A DNA stretch of 64,000 nt from Chitinophagaceae bacterium (GTDB taxonomy: Bacteria; Bacteroidota; Bacteroidia; Chitinophagales; Chitinophagaceae), in NCBI GenBank assembly GCA_022841365.1, contig JALHRP010000009.1:35598-99597 (forward strand), read 5' to 3'. How positions within the stretch are numbered: position 1 is the first letter of the stretch; the number at the start of each line of letters is the position of its first letter. Positions 1 to 11,000 of the stretch are shown one piece after another. Position numbers and translations under genes: made by a program. Below the pieces are notes generated by a model. That model was not told where the DNA came from, did not search any database, and saw nothing but the letters and a program-made list of their open reading frames with translations.

Positions 1-537
1 TTCTTTCTTTTCTCGTTTTCGAATCAGTTGAAACAAGATTACATTCACCAGCAATATCCATAAGCTTCCGCCACTTGTTCCTGTGTATTCATACCACTGC
101 ACCCAATCGGTTCTTGAAGCAAATACATTTCCTAATGTAAGCCAGGGCCAGCTCAATCCCCAATCCTGCAAATGCAGATATTCAAATGCCAGCCAGAAAA
201 TTATAAAAGAAGAATAGCCAATGAGTGAACCAAACCGTTTGTTCATGAAACGAAAACCCATCCAGGGAATACACATGAGCAAACTGTTCGCAAAGATGGC
301 GAGCCATGCGCCAACCATGGAAGCATTCCAGATCCACCAGGTGGTGCTGATGTTCCAGGTGAAGAGAGCAAGATAAATCAACCCGAAAAATTTCAACTTC
401 GAATAATTCTGCTGTTCAAGTATGAACAATGGAATAAATGCAAAGAATACAGCAACTGTAAAGTTTTGCATTGGCCATGCAAGAAAGAACAACAGACCGG
501 AAAGCAGTGAAAGCAGAATAGGTTGAAACTTTTTCAA
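1..537 (-). CDS. lnt: Apolipoprotein N-acyltransferase, N-terminal part, truncated by the left window edge
   Basis: Minus-strand reading frame open to the edge and absent from the ORF track: LKKFQPILLSLLSGLLFFLAWPMQNFTVAVFFAFIPLFILEQ...TWNISTTWWIWNASMVGAWLAIFANSLLMCIPWMGFRF...WLAFEYLHLQDWGLSWPWLTLGNVFA...WVQWYEYTGTSGGSLWILLVN. Start taken as TTG at 537; uncertain. Confidence 0.8.
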   Translation of the reverse strand, partial: MKKFQPILLSLLSGLLFFLAWPMQNFTVAVFFAFIPLFILEQQNYSKLKFFGLIYLALFTWNISTTWWIWNASMVGAWLAIFANSLLMCIPWMGFRFMNKRFGSLIGYSSFIIFWLAFEYLHLQDWGLSWPWLTLGNVFASRTDWVQWYEYTGTSGGSLWILLVNVILFQLIRKREKKE

Positions 538-567
538 GTAACTGGTTTTTGTAAAAATAAGCGAAAT

Positions 568-660
568 GGGGAAGCCTCCCCAAACCTCCCGTAAAAGCGG
601 GACTGGCTCTCCAAAGGAGGGGCTTTCCAGGCACAGCCCTCGCTTACCTGAGGGGCTGTT
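568..660. repeat. C-rich palindromic intergenic element, family A, longer variant
   Basis: GGGGAAGCCTCCCCAAACCTCCCGTAAAAGCGGGACTGGCTCTCCAAAGGAGGGGCTTTCCAGGCACAGCCCTCG; shares CCAAACCTCCC, GGAGGGGCTT and GGCACxGCC blocks with 53120..53179. Confidence 0.65.
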
Positions 661-740
661 TAAAATGCAACCAGATTGAAATATGGCCAGATGAATTCTT
701 AGGTCGATGTGGAAGCTTCATAGATTGTAAGCAGTATGAA

Positions 741-786
741 GAACCGCTCTTTCTCCTTCGGGGAAAGAGAAGGAGAAAGGGGCTTG
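741..786. repeat. CT-rich palindromic intergenic element, family B
   Basis: GAACCGCTCTTTCTCCTTCGGGGAAAGAGAAGGAGAAAGGGGC; same layout as 53268..53312. Confidence 0.65.
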
Positions 787-810
787 GTCTGTCGGCCATA
801 CCGACCAATA

Positions 811-2313
811 TTATCTTGAATAATTCGGGCTTTCTTTCGTAATAATCACATCATGTGCATGGCTTTCTTTCATACCTGCATTACTGATCTTGATGAATTG
901 TGCGCCTTGCAAATCTTTGATGGTTTGTGCACCGCAATAACCCATCCCTGCACGAAGTCCGCCGGTGAACTGATGCACAATCTCACTTACATTTCCTTTA
1001 AATGGAACACGACCTTCAATTCCTTCGGGTACCAATTTCTTGATGCCATCTTCCACATCCTGAAAATAACGGTCGCCACTTCCTTGCTGCATGGCACCAA
1101 TGGATCCCATACCACGGTATTGTTTGAATTTCCGTCCTTCATATATTATTGTTTCACCCGGACTTTCTTCAGTACCTGCAAACACACTGCCCATCATGAC
1201 AGTTGATGCGCCTGCTGCCAATGCTTTTACCATATCACCTGTATAACGGATGCCACCATCTGCAATTACAGGAATGCCTTTTGCTTTCACTGCATGGGCT
1301 GCTTCCATAATAGCAGTTAATTGCGGAACACCTGTACCTGCAACAATACGTGTGGTACAAATAGAACCGGGACCAATACCAATTTTTACCGCATCTGCAC
1401 CGGCATCGGCCAATGCTTTTGCACCGGCACCTGTACCGGCATTACCTGCAATGACCTGTAGTTTTTTGAAATTCTTTTTCAATGTTTTTAATGAATCAAT
1501 AACGCCTTTGCTGTGGCCATGTGCACTGTCGAGTGTAACAATATCAACACCTACCTGTTGCAAAGCAGCCGCTCTGTCGAGCATATCAGCAGTAATGCCA
1601 AGTGCAGCACCAACTAATAATCTTCCAAAAGAATCTTTCACTGCGCTTGGATGACTTTGTACCTGCAGCATATCACGGTAGGTGATGAGGCCGGCAAGAG
1701 TACCATCTTTTTTTACAACCGGGAGTTTTTCAATTTTATGATGACTGAGGATCGTTTGAGCTTTTTTGAGATCAGTTCCTTCAGGTGCTGTAATGAGGTT
1801 GGTCGAAGTCATGACTTCGCTCACTTTCTTTTTTACGTTTGTTTCAAACCGGAGATCTCTGTTGGTGAGAATGCCCACCAGTTTATTTTTTTGATCCACA
1901 ATGGGAATGCCGCCAATCTTGTTTTCTTTCATCAATTGCAATGCATCGGCCAATGTTGCTTCACTATGCAAAGTAATGGGGTCGAGGATAAGACCGCTTT
2001 CGCTACGTTTTACTTTCCGAACCTGAGCAGCTTGCTCTTCAATGCTCATGTTTTTATGCAGAATACCGATACCGCCTTCTCTTGCCAGTGCAATGGCCAA
2101 TCCTGCTTCGGTAACTGTATCCATTGCCGCAGAGAGCATGGGAATGTTAAGCCGTACTGATTTTGTGAGTTGTGTGCTGATGTTGGTTTCTCTGGGAAGT
2201 ACCTGTGAATAGGCTGGCATTAACAGTACATCGTCAAACGTGTAACCTTCGCCAAAAAATTTGTTGAGAACCGCTTTGCTGAGTGTGGAATTATTTCTTG
2301 ATGCCATGTGCAA
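811..2313 (-). CDS. guaB: Inosine-5'-monophosphate dehydrogenase
   Basis: [21 protein letters not shown] pair, [18 protein letters not shown] catalytic loop, [19 protein letters not shown]. Confidence 0.97.
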   Translation of the reverse strand: MHMASRNNSTLSKAVLNKFFGEGYTFDDVLLMPAYSQVLPRETNISTQLTKSVRLNIPMLSAAMDTVTEAGLAIALAREGGIGILHKNMSIEEQAAQVRKVKRSESGLILDPITLHSEATLADALQLMKENKIGGIPIVDQKNKLVGILTNRDLRFETNVKKKVSEVMTSTNLITAPEGTDLKKAQTILSHHKIEKLPVVKKDGTLAGLITYRDMLQVQSHPSAVKDSFGRLLVGAALGITADMLDRAAALQQVGVDIVTLDSAHGHSKGVIDSLKTLKKNFKKLQVIAGNAGTGAGAKALADAGADAVKIGIGPGSICTTRIVAGTGVPQLTAIMEAAHAVKAKGIPVIADGGIRYTGDMVKALAAGASTVMMGSVFAGTEESPGETIIYEGRKFKQYRGMGSIGAMQQGSGDRYFQDVEDGIKKLVPEGIEGRVPFKGNVSEIVHQFTGGLRAGMGYCGAQTIKDLQGAQFIKISNAGMKESHAHDVIITKESPNYSR

Positions 2314-2532
2314 AGGTAAGGGGAGGACTGTATTGCTTCCAAATTGAGATAGCTGATGAGCGGAAGCCTACTACTTTTGGGTAGGTTCTGATCTTTTTTT
2401 TTGATCTTACTTGCATTTAGAAAAAACACTTTCTACATTTACCTCAGTACATCCTTTCTTCTGCTGAACAACCATGTTTGCCTCAAGCCGCTAACTTTTT
2501 ATTTGTCATTTTTATTAAACCTCAAAACAAAC

Positions 2533-3249
2533 ATGTGTATGAAAAGGCTATTTTTCTCACTTGCGATTATTACTGCGAGTACAATTTTATTAACTGCCTG
2601 TAAAGGCGATACAGGTCCTGCCGGCCCTGCTGGTCCTGCCGGTCCTGCAAGTACAGTAGCTGGTCCTGCCGGCCCCGCTGGTCCTGCCGGTCCCGCTGGC
2701 CCCGCTGGCCCTGCTGGCCCTGCCGGTCCTGCTGGAGCAACAGGAACAGCTAATGTTATTTATTCACCATGGAATCCTTTCCTTGCAGCAAGTTGGAGTG
2801 CAGGTACGGTTTCTATTTTTGGTAAAGTGGCAAGAAGATATACTGCTGCTGCTCCCGGTATTACAGCTACAGTTATATCTCAGGGTTTAGTGATGGTGTA
2901 TTTTCAGGGTGGTGGTTCTCCCGGAACCGTTCGTACGCTGCCTTATACAACGTTTAACTTTACACAGGCTGTTCATCAGCATATTGAGCCAAGTATGGTT
3001 ACCGGTTCGTTACAAATAAATTTTTACAATTTAGATGATAACAACGATCCCGGTACATTTACCGGTACTGCAGGAAACCCTCCAACAGGTAATCTTTACC
3101 GTTATGTAATTATTCCCGGTGGTGTTGCAGGTACACGTATCATCAGTGGCCCGGCTGCAGGTTATACTGTTAGCCAGATTAAGGCTATGAGTTACGAGCA
3201 GGTAAGAAATCTGTTTAACATTCCTGAAAACGGAACAAACATCAAATAA
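2533..3249 (+). CDS. Collagen-like (Gly-X-Y) repeat lipoprotein
   Basis: Signal peptide [21 protein letters not shown] (lipobox) followed by [16 protein letters not shown]...[25 protein letters not shown] track start (2401) is probably too far upstream; ATG at 2533 or 2539 preferred. Confidence 0.85.
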   Translation: MCMKRLFFSLAIITASTILLTACKGDTGPAGPAGPAGPASTVAGPAGPAGPAGPAGPAGPAGPAGPAGATGTANVIYSPWNPFLAASWSAGTVSIFGKVARRYTAAAPGITATVISQGLVMVYFQGGGSPGTVRTLPYTTFNFTQAVHQHIEPSMVTGSLQINFYNLDDNNDPGTFTGTAGNPPTGNLYRYVIIPGGVAGTRIISGPAAGYTVSQIKAMSYEQVRNLFNIPENGTNIK

Positions 3250-3270
3250 AGTGTTGTGATTTTTTATAAG

Positions 3271-3296
3271 CGCTCCTGAAAGGGAGCGTTTTTTTT
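3271..3296. terminator. Intrinsic terminator after collagen-like gene
   Basis: CGCTCC-TGAAA-GGGAGCG followed by T8. Confidence 0.8.
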
Positions 3297-4398
3297 ATAC
3301 GATACTGTACATTTTACCCGGTAAACTTTTCACTACATTCTGCAATTCGAGCGTTAACAGCACAGATGCAATGATACTGCTGTTGAGGTTGCAGGAAAGA
3401 TTTAATTCATCAATATGCACGGATTCTTTTTGCTCAAGCAATTGAACAATTATTTTCTCCTGTTCATTCAACTGTATAAACAGTTGTTTTTGTTTTGACT
3501 TGATTCGTTTTTCTTTTGGCTGCCAGCCCATTTGCTCTACAATATCTTCTGCGTTTCTGATAAGTACTGCTTTGTTACTTTGAATTAAATAATTGCAGCC
3601 CTCACTTTTTAGGTCAGTAGTTTTTCCGGGTAATGCAAAAACATCACGGTTATAATTATTTGCAAGATTGGCAGTAATCATACTGCCGCCTTTTATTCCG
3701 GTTTCTATTACAATGGTTGCATCGCACATGCCTGCAACAATTCTGTTACGGGTAGGGAAATTGTGTTTATCGGGTTTGGTCTCTTTCCTGAATTCAGTTA
3801 ACAACCCTCCGTTTGAAGCAATCATTTCTTTTGCAAGTGCTGTATGTTGTGCAGGATAAATTTTATCTAACCCATGCGCCAATACTGCAACAGTGGAGAG
3901 TTGATGCTTTATGCTGCATTTATGAGCAATTGCATCAATGCCGTAAGCAAGACCGCTTACTACCAATGGCTGATGCACATGCAAATCTTCCAGCATTTTT
4001 TCAGTCATCATTTTTCCGTAATCGGTATTGGCTCGTGTGCCGATAAATGAAATTACTTTCGATGCATTTAAATCGGCCGTGCCTCTGTAAAAAAGAAGAG
4101 TGGGTGGGTCGTAACAATGCAATAAACGTTTAGGGTAGGCGCTATCGTTTAGAAAAAGCGGTTGTATTTTATATTTTTCAATAAAACCAATTTCTGCTTC
4201 CTGTTCTTTAAATGCAGTAAACTGTTTTATACTTCTTGCTCTTACTTCGCCAATGCCGTCAATTTTTTCGAGGATGATTTTCCTGGCTTTAAAAATCTGT
4301 TCTGCAGAACCAAATTGTTCAGCCAGAATTTTTGCATGCACACAGCCAATATGCGGCACCTGTGTTAAGGCCAGCTGATATAACAGATCTGCATTCAT
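3295..4398 (-). CDS. dprA: DNA-processing protein DprA
   Basis: Rossmann-like DprA core: VISFIGTRANTDYGKMM, VSGLAYGIDAIAHKCSI, VLAHGLDKIYPAQH, GGLLTEF, FPTRNRIVAGMCDATIVIE. Confidence 0.95.
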   Translation of the reverse strand: MNADLLYQLALTQVPHIGCVHAKILAEQFGSAEQIFKARKIILEKIDGIGEVRARSIKQFTAFKEQEAEIGFIEKYKIQPLFLNDSAYPKRLLHCYDPPTLLFYRGTADLNASKVISFIGTRANTDYGKMMTEKMLEDLHVHQPLVVSGLAYGIDAIAHKCSIKHQLSTVAVLAHGLDKIYPAQHTALAKEMIASNGGLLTEFRKETKPDKHNFPTRNRIVAGMCDATIVIETGIKGGSMITANLANNYNRDVFALPGKTTDLKSEGCNYLIQSNKAVLIRNAEDIVEQMGWQPKEKRIKSKQKQLFIQLNEQEKIIVQLLEQKESVHIDELNLSCNLNSSIIASVLLTLELQNVVKSLPGKMYSIV

Positions 4399-4414
4399 GC
4401 AACCTGAAAATACA

Positions 4415-6325
4415 TTATTTGCTTAACACCTTCAATTCTGTGCGTCGGTTTTTTGCACGGCCCTGCTCTGTTTTATTATCTGCAATGGGTTTTGTTTCAC
4501 CAAAGCCTTTTGAAGTAAGCCGGTTGGCTGCAATGCCTTTATACAGAAAATAATTGATGACAGACTTTGCCCGGTTATTTGATAAAACCAGATTGTCTGC
4601 AGGCTTGCCCACATTATCGGTATAGCCGCCAATTTCAATTTTTACTGCAGGGTTATCTTTTAAAAGCTGAACTACTTTATCGAGTTCAATCATTGATTCG
4701 GGTTTTAATTCAGATTTTTTACTGTCGAAAAAAATATTCTGCAGTACAATGCTTGCATTAATTTCAATGGGAATTAACGGAATGTTTATGGTGTAAGTTG
4801 TATCAGTTGATTGTTGTTTCAATGAAAAACTACCCGAATAAAATAAATAGCCTTTCCGGTTCACGTTAAACACATAATCATTACCAACGGGTAATGTAAT
4901 AAGATAATTACCATCTTCATCTGTTTGCACTTTACTGATGGTTTGTGCAGTGGATAAATTAATAAGCTCTACGGCAGAAGGTAAGCCGAGGTTTGTTTTT
5001 TTATCAAACACATTTCCTTTTACCCATAATGTTTTGTTTGGCCTGTCCGGCACCGGTAGTTCAAAGCTGTAAATATCCAAACCACCTCTGCTGTCGGCTC
5101 CATCGCTTGCATAGTAAGCTGTTTTGCCATCGCTTGCAATTACAAGAGAGCCTTCGTCGTCAATGGTATTTACAGGATAACCAAGGTTTTGCGGTTTGCT
5201 CCATTTACCATCAGCTTGTTTTCGCATCAGATACAAATCTGTTCCCCCATAACCCGGGTGACCACTGCTGGTAAAATAAAAAGTCTGGTTATCTGCATGT
5301 ATAAACGGACAGCTTTCATCTGCAGCTGTATTTACTTCAGGCCCCATGTTTTCAGGTGTTCCCCAGTTTCCGTTAGGCTGCCGGTAGCTCACAAATAAAT
5401 CACTCCCGCCATAACCGGATGGATCTCTGGCTGCAAAGTATAAAGCTCTTTTGTCTGGTGATAAGCTGGGTTGACTTTCCCAGTATTCTGTATTTATAAT
5501 GCGTCCCAGATTCATGCGTTCGCCCCAGCCGTTTTTTGTGAGATAAGAAAAATAAAGATCACAACTGCCTTGTCCATCCTGCATATTACAGCCGGTAAAA
5601 ATGAGCATTCGTCCATCCTGCGAAATGGTTTGTGCGCCTTCGTTTTCTTCGGTATTCAGATTTCCCGGTAAAGGTTCGGCCTTGCTCCACACACCGTTCC
5701 TTTTTTCACTTACAAAAAAGTCTTCGTGACCAATCCTTCTTGTAAATACCAACGTATTCGCATCAATAGTAACTGATGGAAAATATTCAAGCAATTTTGT
5801 ATTAATGCTGTCGCCTAAATTTTTTGGTGAAAACACATAATCTCCTTGCGGATTTGTTTTCTGATAATCAACTGCAAACTGATAACATTTTTTTCTGTAC
5901 TCTGCAGATTTAATGGTACGCTCATTCAAATTCGGTCGTTGTAAAAAAGTTGTGATGGCATTTAGTGATTCTGTAAACTCTCCTTTGCCTGCTAATGCAA
6001 TGGAGTAGGGAAGCAGAAAGGTTCCGAAATAAACGGAGTCGAGACGAAATGCTGTGCGGTATGTTTCTACCGATTGATTGTATTTTTTTTGTTCGGAATA
6101 AACACCTGCTTTACTCAGCCAAGCATCTACAAAACGGTTATCAGTTGCAATGCATTCGTCCAGCAATTGCAATGCCTTTGCATAATTTCTGCTTCTTGCT
6201 TCGTTTATTGCTTCACTGTATTTGTAGCCCAGTTTAATATCTACTTTCGAAGGGTTGTACCATTGAGCATGTGTGAGGGTAAAAGTAAAAAGGCTAAAAA
6301 AGGTCAATAGTTTTTTCAATTGCAT
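4415..6325 (-). CDS. TPR / PD40 beta-propeller / carboxypeptidase-regulatory-like / OmpA C-terminal protein (PorE-like architecture)
   Basis: Signal peptide, TPR-like N-terminus, repeated PD40 blades (SPDKRALYFAARDPSGYGGSDLFVS...), CarboxypepD_reg-like DEDGNYLITLPVG, OmpA domain NIFFDSKKSELKPES...IEIGGYTDNVG...NNRAKSVINYFLYKGI...GFGETKPI. Confidence 0.88.
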   Translation of the reverse strand: MQLKKLLTFFSLFTFTLTHAQWYNPSKVDIKLGYKYSEAINEARSRNYAKALQLLDECIATDNRFVDAWLSKAGVYSEQKKYNQSVETYRTAFRLDSVYFGTFLLPYSIALAGKGEFTESLNAITTFLQRPNLNERTIKSAEYRKKCYQFAVDYQKTNPQGDYVFSPKNLGDSINTKLLEYFPSVTIDANTLVFTRRIGHEDFFVSEKRNGVWSKAEPLPGNLNTEENEGAQTISQDGRMLIFTGCNMQDGQGSCDLYFSYLTKNGWGERMNLGRIINTEYWESQPSLSPDKRALYFAARDPSGYGGSDLFVSYRQPNGNWGTPENMGPEVNTAADESCPFIHADNQTFYFTSSGHPGYGGTDLYLMRKQADGKWSKPQNLGYPVNTIDDEGSLVIASDGKTAYYASDGADSRGGLDIYSFELPVPDRPNKTLWVKGNVFDKKTNLGLPSAVELINLSTAQTISKVQTDEDGNYLITLPVGNDYVFNVNRKGYLFYSGSFSLKQQSTDTTYTINIPLIPIEINASIVLQNIFFDSKKSELKPESMIELDKVVQLLKDNPAVKIEIGGYTDNVGKPADNLVLSNNRAKSVINYFLYKGIAANRLTSKGFGETKPIADNKTEQGRAKNRRTELKVLSK

Positions 6326-6368
6326 TGAATTTGTGGTTCAATATAACGAAAAATAAAAGTGGATGTTG

Positions 6369-7046
6369 TTAAGGCACGTTAATGTATTTGTGCAATTGTA
6401 AACTTAACTCCCATTGCGGATTGGTTTTGATGTAATCAATAATAAGCGGTGTTACTTCAGCAGCTTTATCCCACTCAGGTTGTAAATAAAGTTTGCATTG
6501 CGGAGTTACTAATGCTGCATATTGCTCGGCCCATGCAAAATCGCTTTTATGAAAGATCACAACTTTTAATTCATGTGCATGCGGCACTACTTCGGGCAAA
6601 GGAGCTTTAAATTTTTTAGGAGATAAACAGATCCAGTCCCATTCACCACTTAACGGATGTGCTCCTGATGTTTCAATATTGGTTGTAAAACCTGCTGCAT
6701 GAATGGCATTGGTTAGTTGAGTAAGATCATGCATCAATGGTTCGCCACCGGTGATCACAACAATCGGTTGAATGTTATTCCCCAATTCCCGATTCCTGAT
6801 TCCGGTTTCAACATAAAGTTTGTTTACTATTGCATCAATACTAAGGCTTGGATGCTTACTTGCATCCCAACTGTCTTTTACATCACACCACACACAACCT
6901 ACATCACATCCGCCAAGGCGAATAAAATAAGCTGCACGGCCCTGATGGTATCCTTCACCTTGCAGTGTGTAAAAGGATTCCATTACAGGCAATACCTGTT
7001 CACTTGTTGCTGTAATTGTTTTATTCATGAAATGCAAAGATAACAA
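6369..7046 (-). CDS. queE: 7-carboxy-7-deazaguanine synthase (radical SAM)
   Basis: ESFYTLQGEGYHQGRAAYFIRLGGCDVGCVWCDVKDSW, VVITGGEPLMHDL, IETSGAHPLSGEWDWICLSPKK. A start at the MNKTIT methionine is likely. Confidence 0.93.
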   Translation of the reverse strand: MLSLHFMNKTITATSEQVLPVMESFYTLQGEGYHQGRAAYFIRLGGCDVGCVWCDVKDSWDASKHPSLSIDAIVNKLYVETGIRNRELGNNIQPIVVITGGEPLMHDLTQLTNAIHAAGFTTNIETSGAHPLSGEWDWICLSPKKFKAPLPEVVPHAHELKVVIFHKSDFAWAEQYAALVTPQCKLYLQPEWDKAAEVTPLIIDYIKTNPQWELSLQLHKYINVP

Positions 7047-7050
7047 AGGC

Positions 7051-7926
7051 TTACTGCTTATTCATGTAAGCATTATAAGTGTTCATGAGTAAACCTGCAA
7101 TGGTCATGGGTCCAACACCACCGGGTACGGGAGTTATATAACTGCTCTTAACAGATACTTCATCAAACTTTACATCGCCTTTTAAAGCAAAGCCGCTTTT
7201 CTTTGATGCATCTGCCACACGTGTAATACCAACATCAATAATTACTGCGCCATCTTTTACCATATCTGCAGTTAAAAATTCCGGTTGTCCCAATGCTGCC
7301 ACAATAATATCGCCCTGCAAACAGATTTCTTTTAAGTTGGTTGTTGCAGAATGACAAATGGTAACAGTACAATTGCCGGGGTTTGATTTGCGGCTCAGTA
7401 AAATACTCATGGGAGTGCCTACTATATGGCTACGCCCTATTACCACAGCATGCTTCCCTGATGTTTCTACATTGTATTGTTTCAGCAATAACAAAATGCC
7501 GTAAGGTGTTGCCGGAATAAATGTTGGTGTGCCGCTAACCATATTGCCAACACTTACCGGATGAAACCCGTCTACATCTTTTGCAGGATTTATTTTATTA
7601 ATCACTTTATCGTCGCTGATATGTTTTGGTAATGGCAGTTGAACAAGAATGCCATCAACTGCATCATTATTATTCAGTTCATCAATTTCCTGCAGCAATT
7701 CTTCTTCTGTGATAGTTGAAGGAAATCGTTTGAGGGTAGATTCAAAACCAATCTCTGCACAGGTTTTTACTTTGGATGCTACATAGGTTTCACTGGCACC
7801 ATCTGTACCTACCAGAATAGCTGCCAGGTGCGGTGCACGTTTGCCCTGTTGTAATAATGTGGATGTCTTTTGATGGAGGTCTTCTTTAATTGCCTGAGCT
7901 GCCAGTTTGCCGTCGAGTAATTGCAT
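7051..7926 (-). CDS. folD: Bifunctional methylenetetrahydrofolate dehydrogenase/cyclohydrolase
   Basis: [64 protein letters not shown]. Start trimmed to [11 protein letters not shown]. Confidence 0.96.
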   Translation of the reverse strand: MQLLDGKLAAQAIKEDLHQKTSTLLQQGKRAPHLAAILVGTDGASETYVASKVKTCAEIGFESTLKRFPSTITEEELLQEIDELNNNDAVDGILVQLPLPKHISDDKVINKINPAKDVDGFHPVSVGNMVSGTPTFIPATPYGILLLLKQYNVETSGKHAVVIGRSHIVGTPMSILLSRKSNPGNCTVTICHSATTNLKEICLQGDIIVAALGQPEFLTADMVKDGAVIIDVGITRVADASKKSGFALKGDVKFDEVSVKSSYITPVPGGVGPMTIAGLLMNTYNAYMNKQ

Positions 7927-8000
7927 GCTGCAAAAATAAAGCACAGAGCCATTGGTTCTGGTTGAAACATAAAATTTAATAAACCTGCTGGCAGGAGCCA

Positions 8001-8867
8001 ATGAAAACACTTATTTTACTCTTCAAAACAAACTGCTTGAAATATTTTATTACCTGCATTGCGGTATGTATAGGTTTTGTGTTACATGCACAAACAGTCA
8101 GGCAGCCATTGGTCAGTTCTTATACAGGTCTTGGCGCTTACAGTAAACAGGCAACCGATGTATTTTCATTTAGTATTAACCCGGCTTCACTTGCAAACCT
8201 GCAGCAAGCCGGAGCAGGTGTTTACAGCGAGCGACGATTTTTACTCAATGCCTTTCAACAATATACAGCTGTAGGAGGCTTTACTACTAAGTCGGGCAAC
8301 TTTGGCTTGCAGGCAGATTATTTTGGATTCAGCAGTTACCGTGAAACTCAGCTGGGTTTAGGTTATGCAAGACAGTTAGGCAATAAAGTTGATGTGGGTG
8401 TAAAATTTAATTCTTACAATGTACAGATACCGGTGTACGGAAATGCATCCACTGTTTATTTTGAAGCAGGGGCTCTTTTGCATTTAACCGACAAGCTTCA
8501 TGCAGGGCTCAGTGTGTACAATCCTGTGGGAGGCAGATTAAATAAAACGGCTAATGAAAAAATGGCTTCGGTTTACAGAGGAGGATTGGGTTACGAAGTG
8601 TCTGATCAGTTTTTTATCAGTGCAGAAATGATCAAAGAAGAAAACAAACCAGCCGGTCTAAACGCCTGTTTTCAATATGCTGTTGTAAAACAGTTACTGG
8701 TACGTGCCGGCATCAATACGGTAAATAAACAACCCTATGCAGGAGTGGGGGTAAGGTTTGGTTTTTTCCGGATTGATATGGCAACAGCTTATCATCCGCA
8801 ATTGGGTGTATCACCTGCAGTGATGATGTTGTTTGATTTTAAAACAAAATCAACAGCAGAAGAATGA
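8001..8867 (+). CDS. Outer-membrane beta-barrel-like protein (PorV/PorQ-like style), function unknown
   Basis: Secretion signal; [29 protein letters not shown]...; beta-rich, aromatic-alternating C-terminus. Stop overlaps next start (ATGA at 8864). Confidence 0.6.
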   Translation: MKTLILLFKTNCLKYFITCIAVCIGFVLHAQTVRQPLVSSYTGLGAYSKQATDVFSFSINPASLANLQQAGAGVYSERRFLLNAFQQYTAVGGFTTKSGNFGLQADYFGFSSYRETQLGLGYARQLGNKVDVGVKFNSYNVQIPVYGNASTVYFEAGALLHLTDKLHAGLSVYNPVGGRLNKTANEKMASVYRGGLGYEVSDQFFISAEMIKEENKPAGLNACFQYAVVKQLLVRAGINTVNKQPYAGVGVRFGFFRIDMATAYHPQLGVSPAVMMLFDFKTKSTAEE

Positions 8868-10912
8868 AACAGTTTTTTCTGATAAGCTTCATCTTGATCT
8901 GTTGTTCAAATTCTATTGCACAGGAAGCTCCTGCGGCTGAACAACAGATTGAAAACAGCACAGAAGTGAATGAAGAAGAAACAGAAGATGATTCCTACAT
9001 CCAGTCCTTACAACATTATTTAAAGTACAAGCTTAATCTCAACAGAGCTAGTGAAACAGAACTAAAAGAATTCCCATTTCTTTCGCCTTTACAAATCGTC
9101 AGCTTTTTCGACTACCGTAAACTTTTTGGAAAATTGATTGACTTATATGAGCTGCAGTCTGTTCCGTTATGGGATGTAACCACCATCCAAAAAATACTTC
9201 CTTATGTAACTGTTGCAGGAGCAGTTTCATTGCAGGAAGATATGTTTAACCGTTTCAGGAAAGGAGAACATTCCATTCTTTCAAGAATTGGTTTTGTTGT
9301 AGAAAAGGCCGAAGGCTTTCGAAGAAAAGGCGATAGTACTGCAGGAAGTTTTTATCCCGGCAGCAGAGAACGGTTACTTCTGCGGTACAAATATCAATAT
9401 GGTAATTTATTACAGTATGGGTTTACAGCAGAAAAAGATCCCGGTGAACAGTGGTTCAGAGGTGCACAAAAAAAAGGATTCGATTTTTATTCTGCACATT
9501 TGTTTATCCGGAATACAGGAATTATTAAAAGCCTTGCTGTTGGCGATTTTACTTTGAATATGGGTCAAGGACTAATTCAATGGCAATCGCTGGCATTTAA
9601 AAAAAATGTTGATATCAGCAATATTAAAAGACAAGCCCCTGTTCTCAGACCATTTAATTCAACGAGTGAATTTTTTTACAACCGTGGTGCAGGGATAACA
9701 CTAGAACGAAAGCAGTTTCAGTTTACTGCATTCGCATCGCTGCGAAAAGTAAGCGGCAATATTGTTACAGATACTTTGCAGCAGGAAGATTATTTTTCTT
9801 CATTGCTTACCTCAGGCCTGCATCGAACCGCAAATGAACAGGCCGATAAAAATGCAGTACAAATGTTTTCTTACGGCAGTAATATCAGCTATCAAAAAAA
9901 CAATTTGCGGGTTGGTTTTAATGCTGTTCATTTTCAATTTAACCGTTCATATAATAAAGACAATCAACCCTATAATTATTTTGCGTTTCGTGGTAACAAA
10001 CTTACAAATGTAAGTGTAGACTGGAGTTATACCTGGCGTAACCTGCATTGGTTTGGAGAACTTGCTAATCACAATGCTGTTGCGTATGCAATGGTAAGTG
10101 GTTTGTTGATGAGTGTTGATCCAAAAGTTGATCTTTCATTTGTTTACAGGAATATTGAACCTGCTTATCAATCCATTTTTGGAAATGCGTTTACAGAAAA
10201 CACATTGCCTTCAAATGAAAAAGGATTGTTTGCAGGTATTGCCATAAAACCTTCTGTTAAATGGAAAATTGATGCCTACAGTGATATGTATCGGTTTCCA
10301 TTTCTCCGTTTCAGAGTGAATGCGCCATCAAGCGGGAATGATTATCTGGTACAGATCACTCACAAGCCCATCAAATCGGTTGAGATTTATACCAGATTCA
10401 GAACTGAAACAAAAGCGCTCAACTTTGCAGGAACCGATCCAATAAATGTTGCAGAACCTGTGCCGGTAAAACGCTCCAATTGGAGAACGCAGATTCAGTT
10501 TAAGCTAAACCCTGTCATTACTTTACGTCAACGGCTTGACTGGATGTGGTATCAACAGCAGGGATTGCCTGCCAGCACAGGTTTTCTTGCTTTTTTTGAT
10601 GTGTTTTACAAGCCCATGCTGAGTGCCTTTTCTGCAAACATGCGGCTACAGTATTTTGAAACTGATGATTTTAACAGCCGTATCTATGCTTTTGAAAATG
10701 ATGTGTTGTACAGTTTTTCCATCCCCGCTTTTTCTGATAAAGGATACCGGTACTACATAAACCTCAGCTACGATCTCACAAAAAGACTTTCCCTATGGGC
10801 ACGCTGGGCCCGGTTGATTTACAGGAACCGCACAGAGATAGGTTCGGGACTGGATGAAATACCCGGTAACAGACGTTCGGAAGTGAAAGTGCAAATCCTG
10901 TGGAAACTTTAA
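8864..10912 (+). CDS. Helix-hairpin-helix domain protein with predicted outer-membrane barrel
   Basis: Signal peptide; HhH-like KLNLNRASETELKEFPFLSPLQIVSFFDYRKLFGKLIDLYELQSV near N-terminus; long beta-strand-rich remainder. Confidence 0.7.
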   Translation: MKQFFLISFILICCSNSIAQEAPAAEQQIENSTEVNEEETEDDSYIQSLQHYLKYKLNLNRASETELKEFPFLSPLQIVSFFDYRKLFGKLIDLYELQSVPLWDVTTIQKILPYVTVAGAVSLQEDMFNRFRKGEHSILSRIGFVVEKAEGFRRKGDSTAGSFYPGSRERLLLRYKYQYGNLLQYGFTAEKDPGEQWFRGAQKKGFDFYSAHLFIRNTGIIKSLAVGDFTLNMGQGLIQWQSLAFKKNVDISNIKRQAPVLRPFNSTSEFFYNRGAGITLERKQFQFTAFASLRKVSGNIVTDTLQQEDYFSSLLTSGLHRTANEQADKNAVQMFSYGSNISYQKNNLRVGFNAVHFQFNRSYNKDNQPYNYFAFRGNKLTNVSVDWSYTWRNLHWFGELANHNAVAYAMVSGLLMSVDPKVDLSFVYRNIEPAYQSIFGNAFTENTLPSNEKGLFAGIAIKPSVKWKIDAYSDMYRFPFLRFRVNAPSSGNDYLVQITHKPIKSVEIYTRFRTETKALNFAGTDPINVAEPVPVKRSNWRTQIQFKLNPVITLRQRLDWMWYQQQGLPASTGFLAFFDVFYKPMLSAFSANMRLQYFETDDFNSRIYAFENDVLYSFSIPAFSDKGYRYYINLSYDLTKRLSLWARWARLIYRNRTEIGSGLDEIPGNRRSEVKVQILWKL

Positions 10913-11000
10913 ACAGATTTCTTTCTCTTTTTGTGCAGCAATCGGTAAAAAACCTTTGTCATACGACTGGTCAGGGTCCATCTGTATAATTTAACATTTT

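Noticed and set aside
416-634. 72-aa minus ORF at left edge
   Set aside because: Runs through the palindromic repeat and overlaps lnt in another frame; the lnt frame is the credible one.
1250-2160. Plus-strand ORFs of 134 and 169 aa over guaB
   Set aside because: Antisense to guaB; low-complexity shadow translation without family features.
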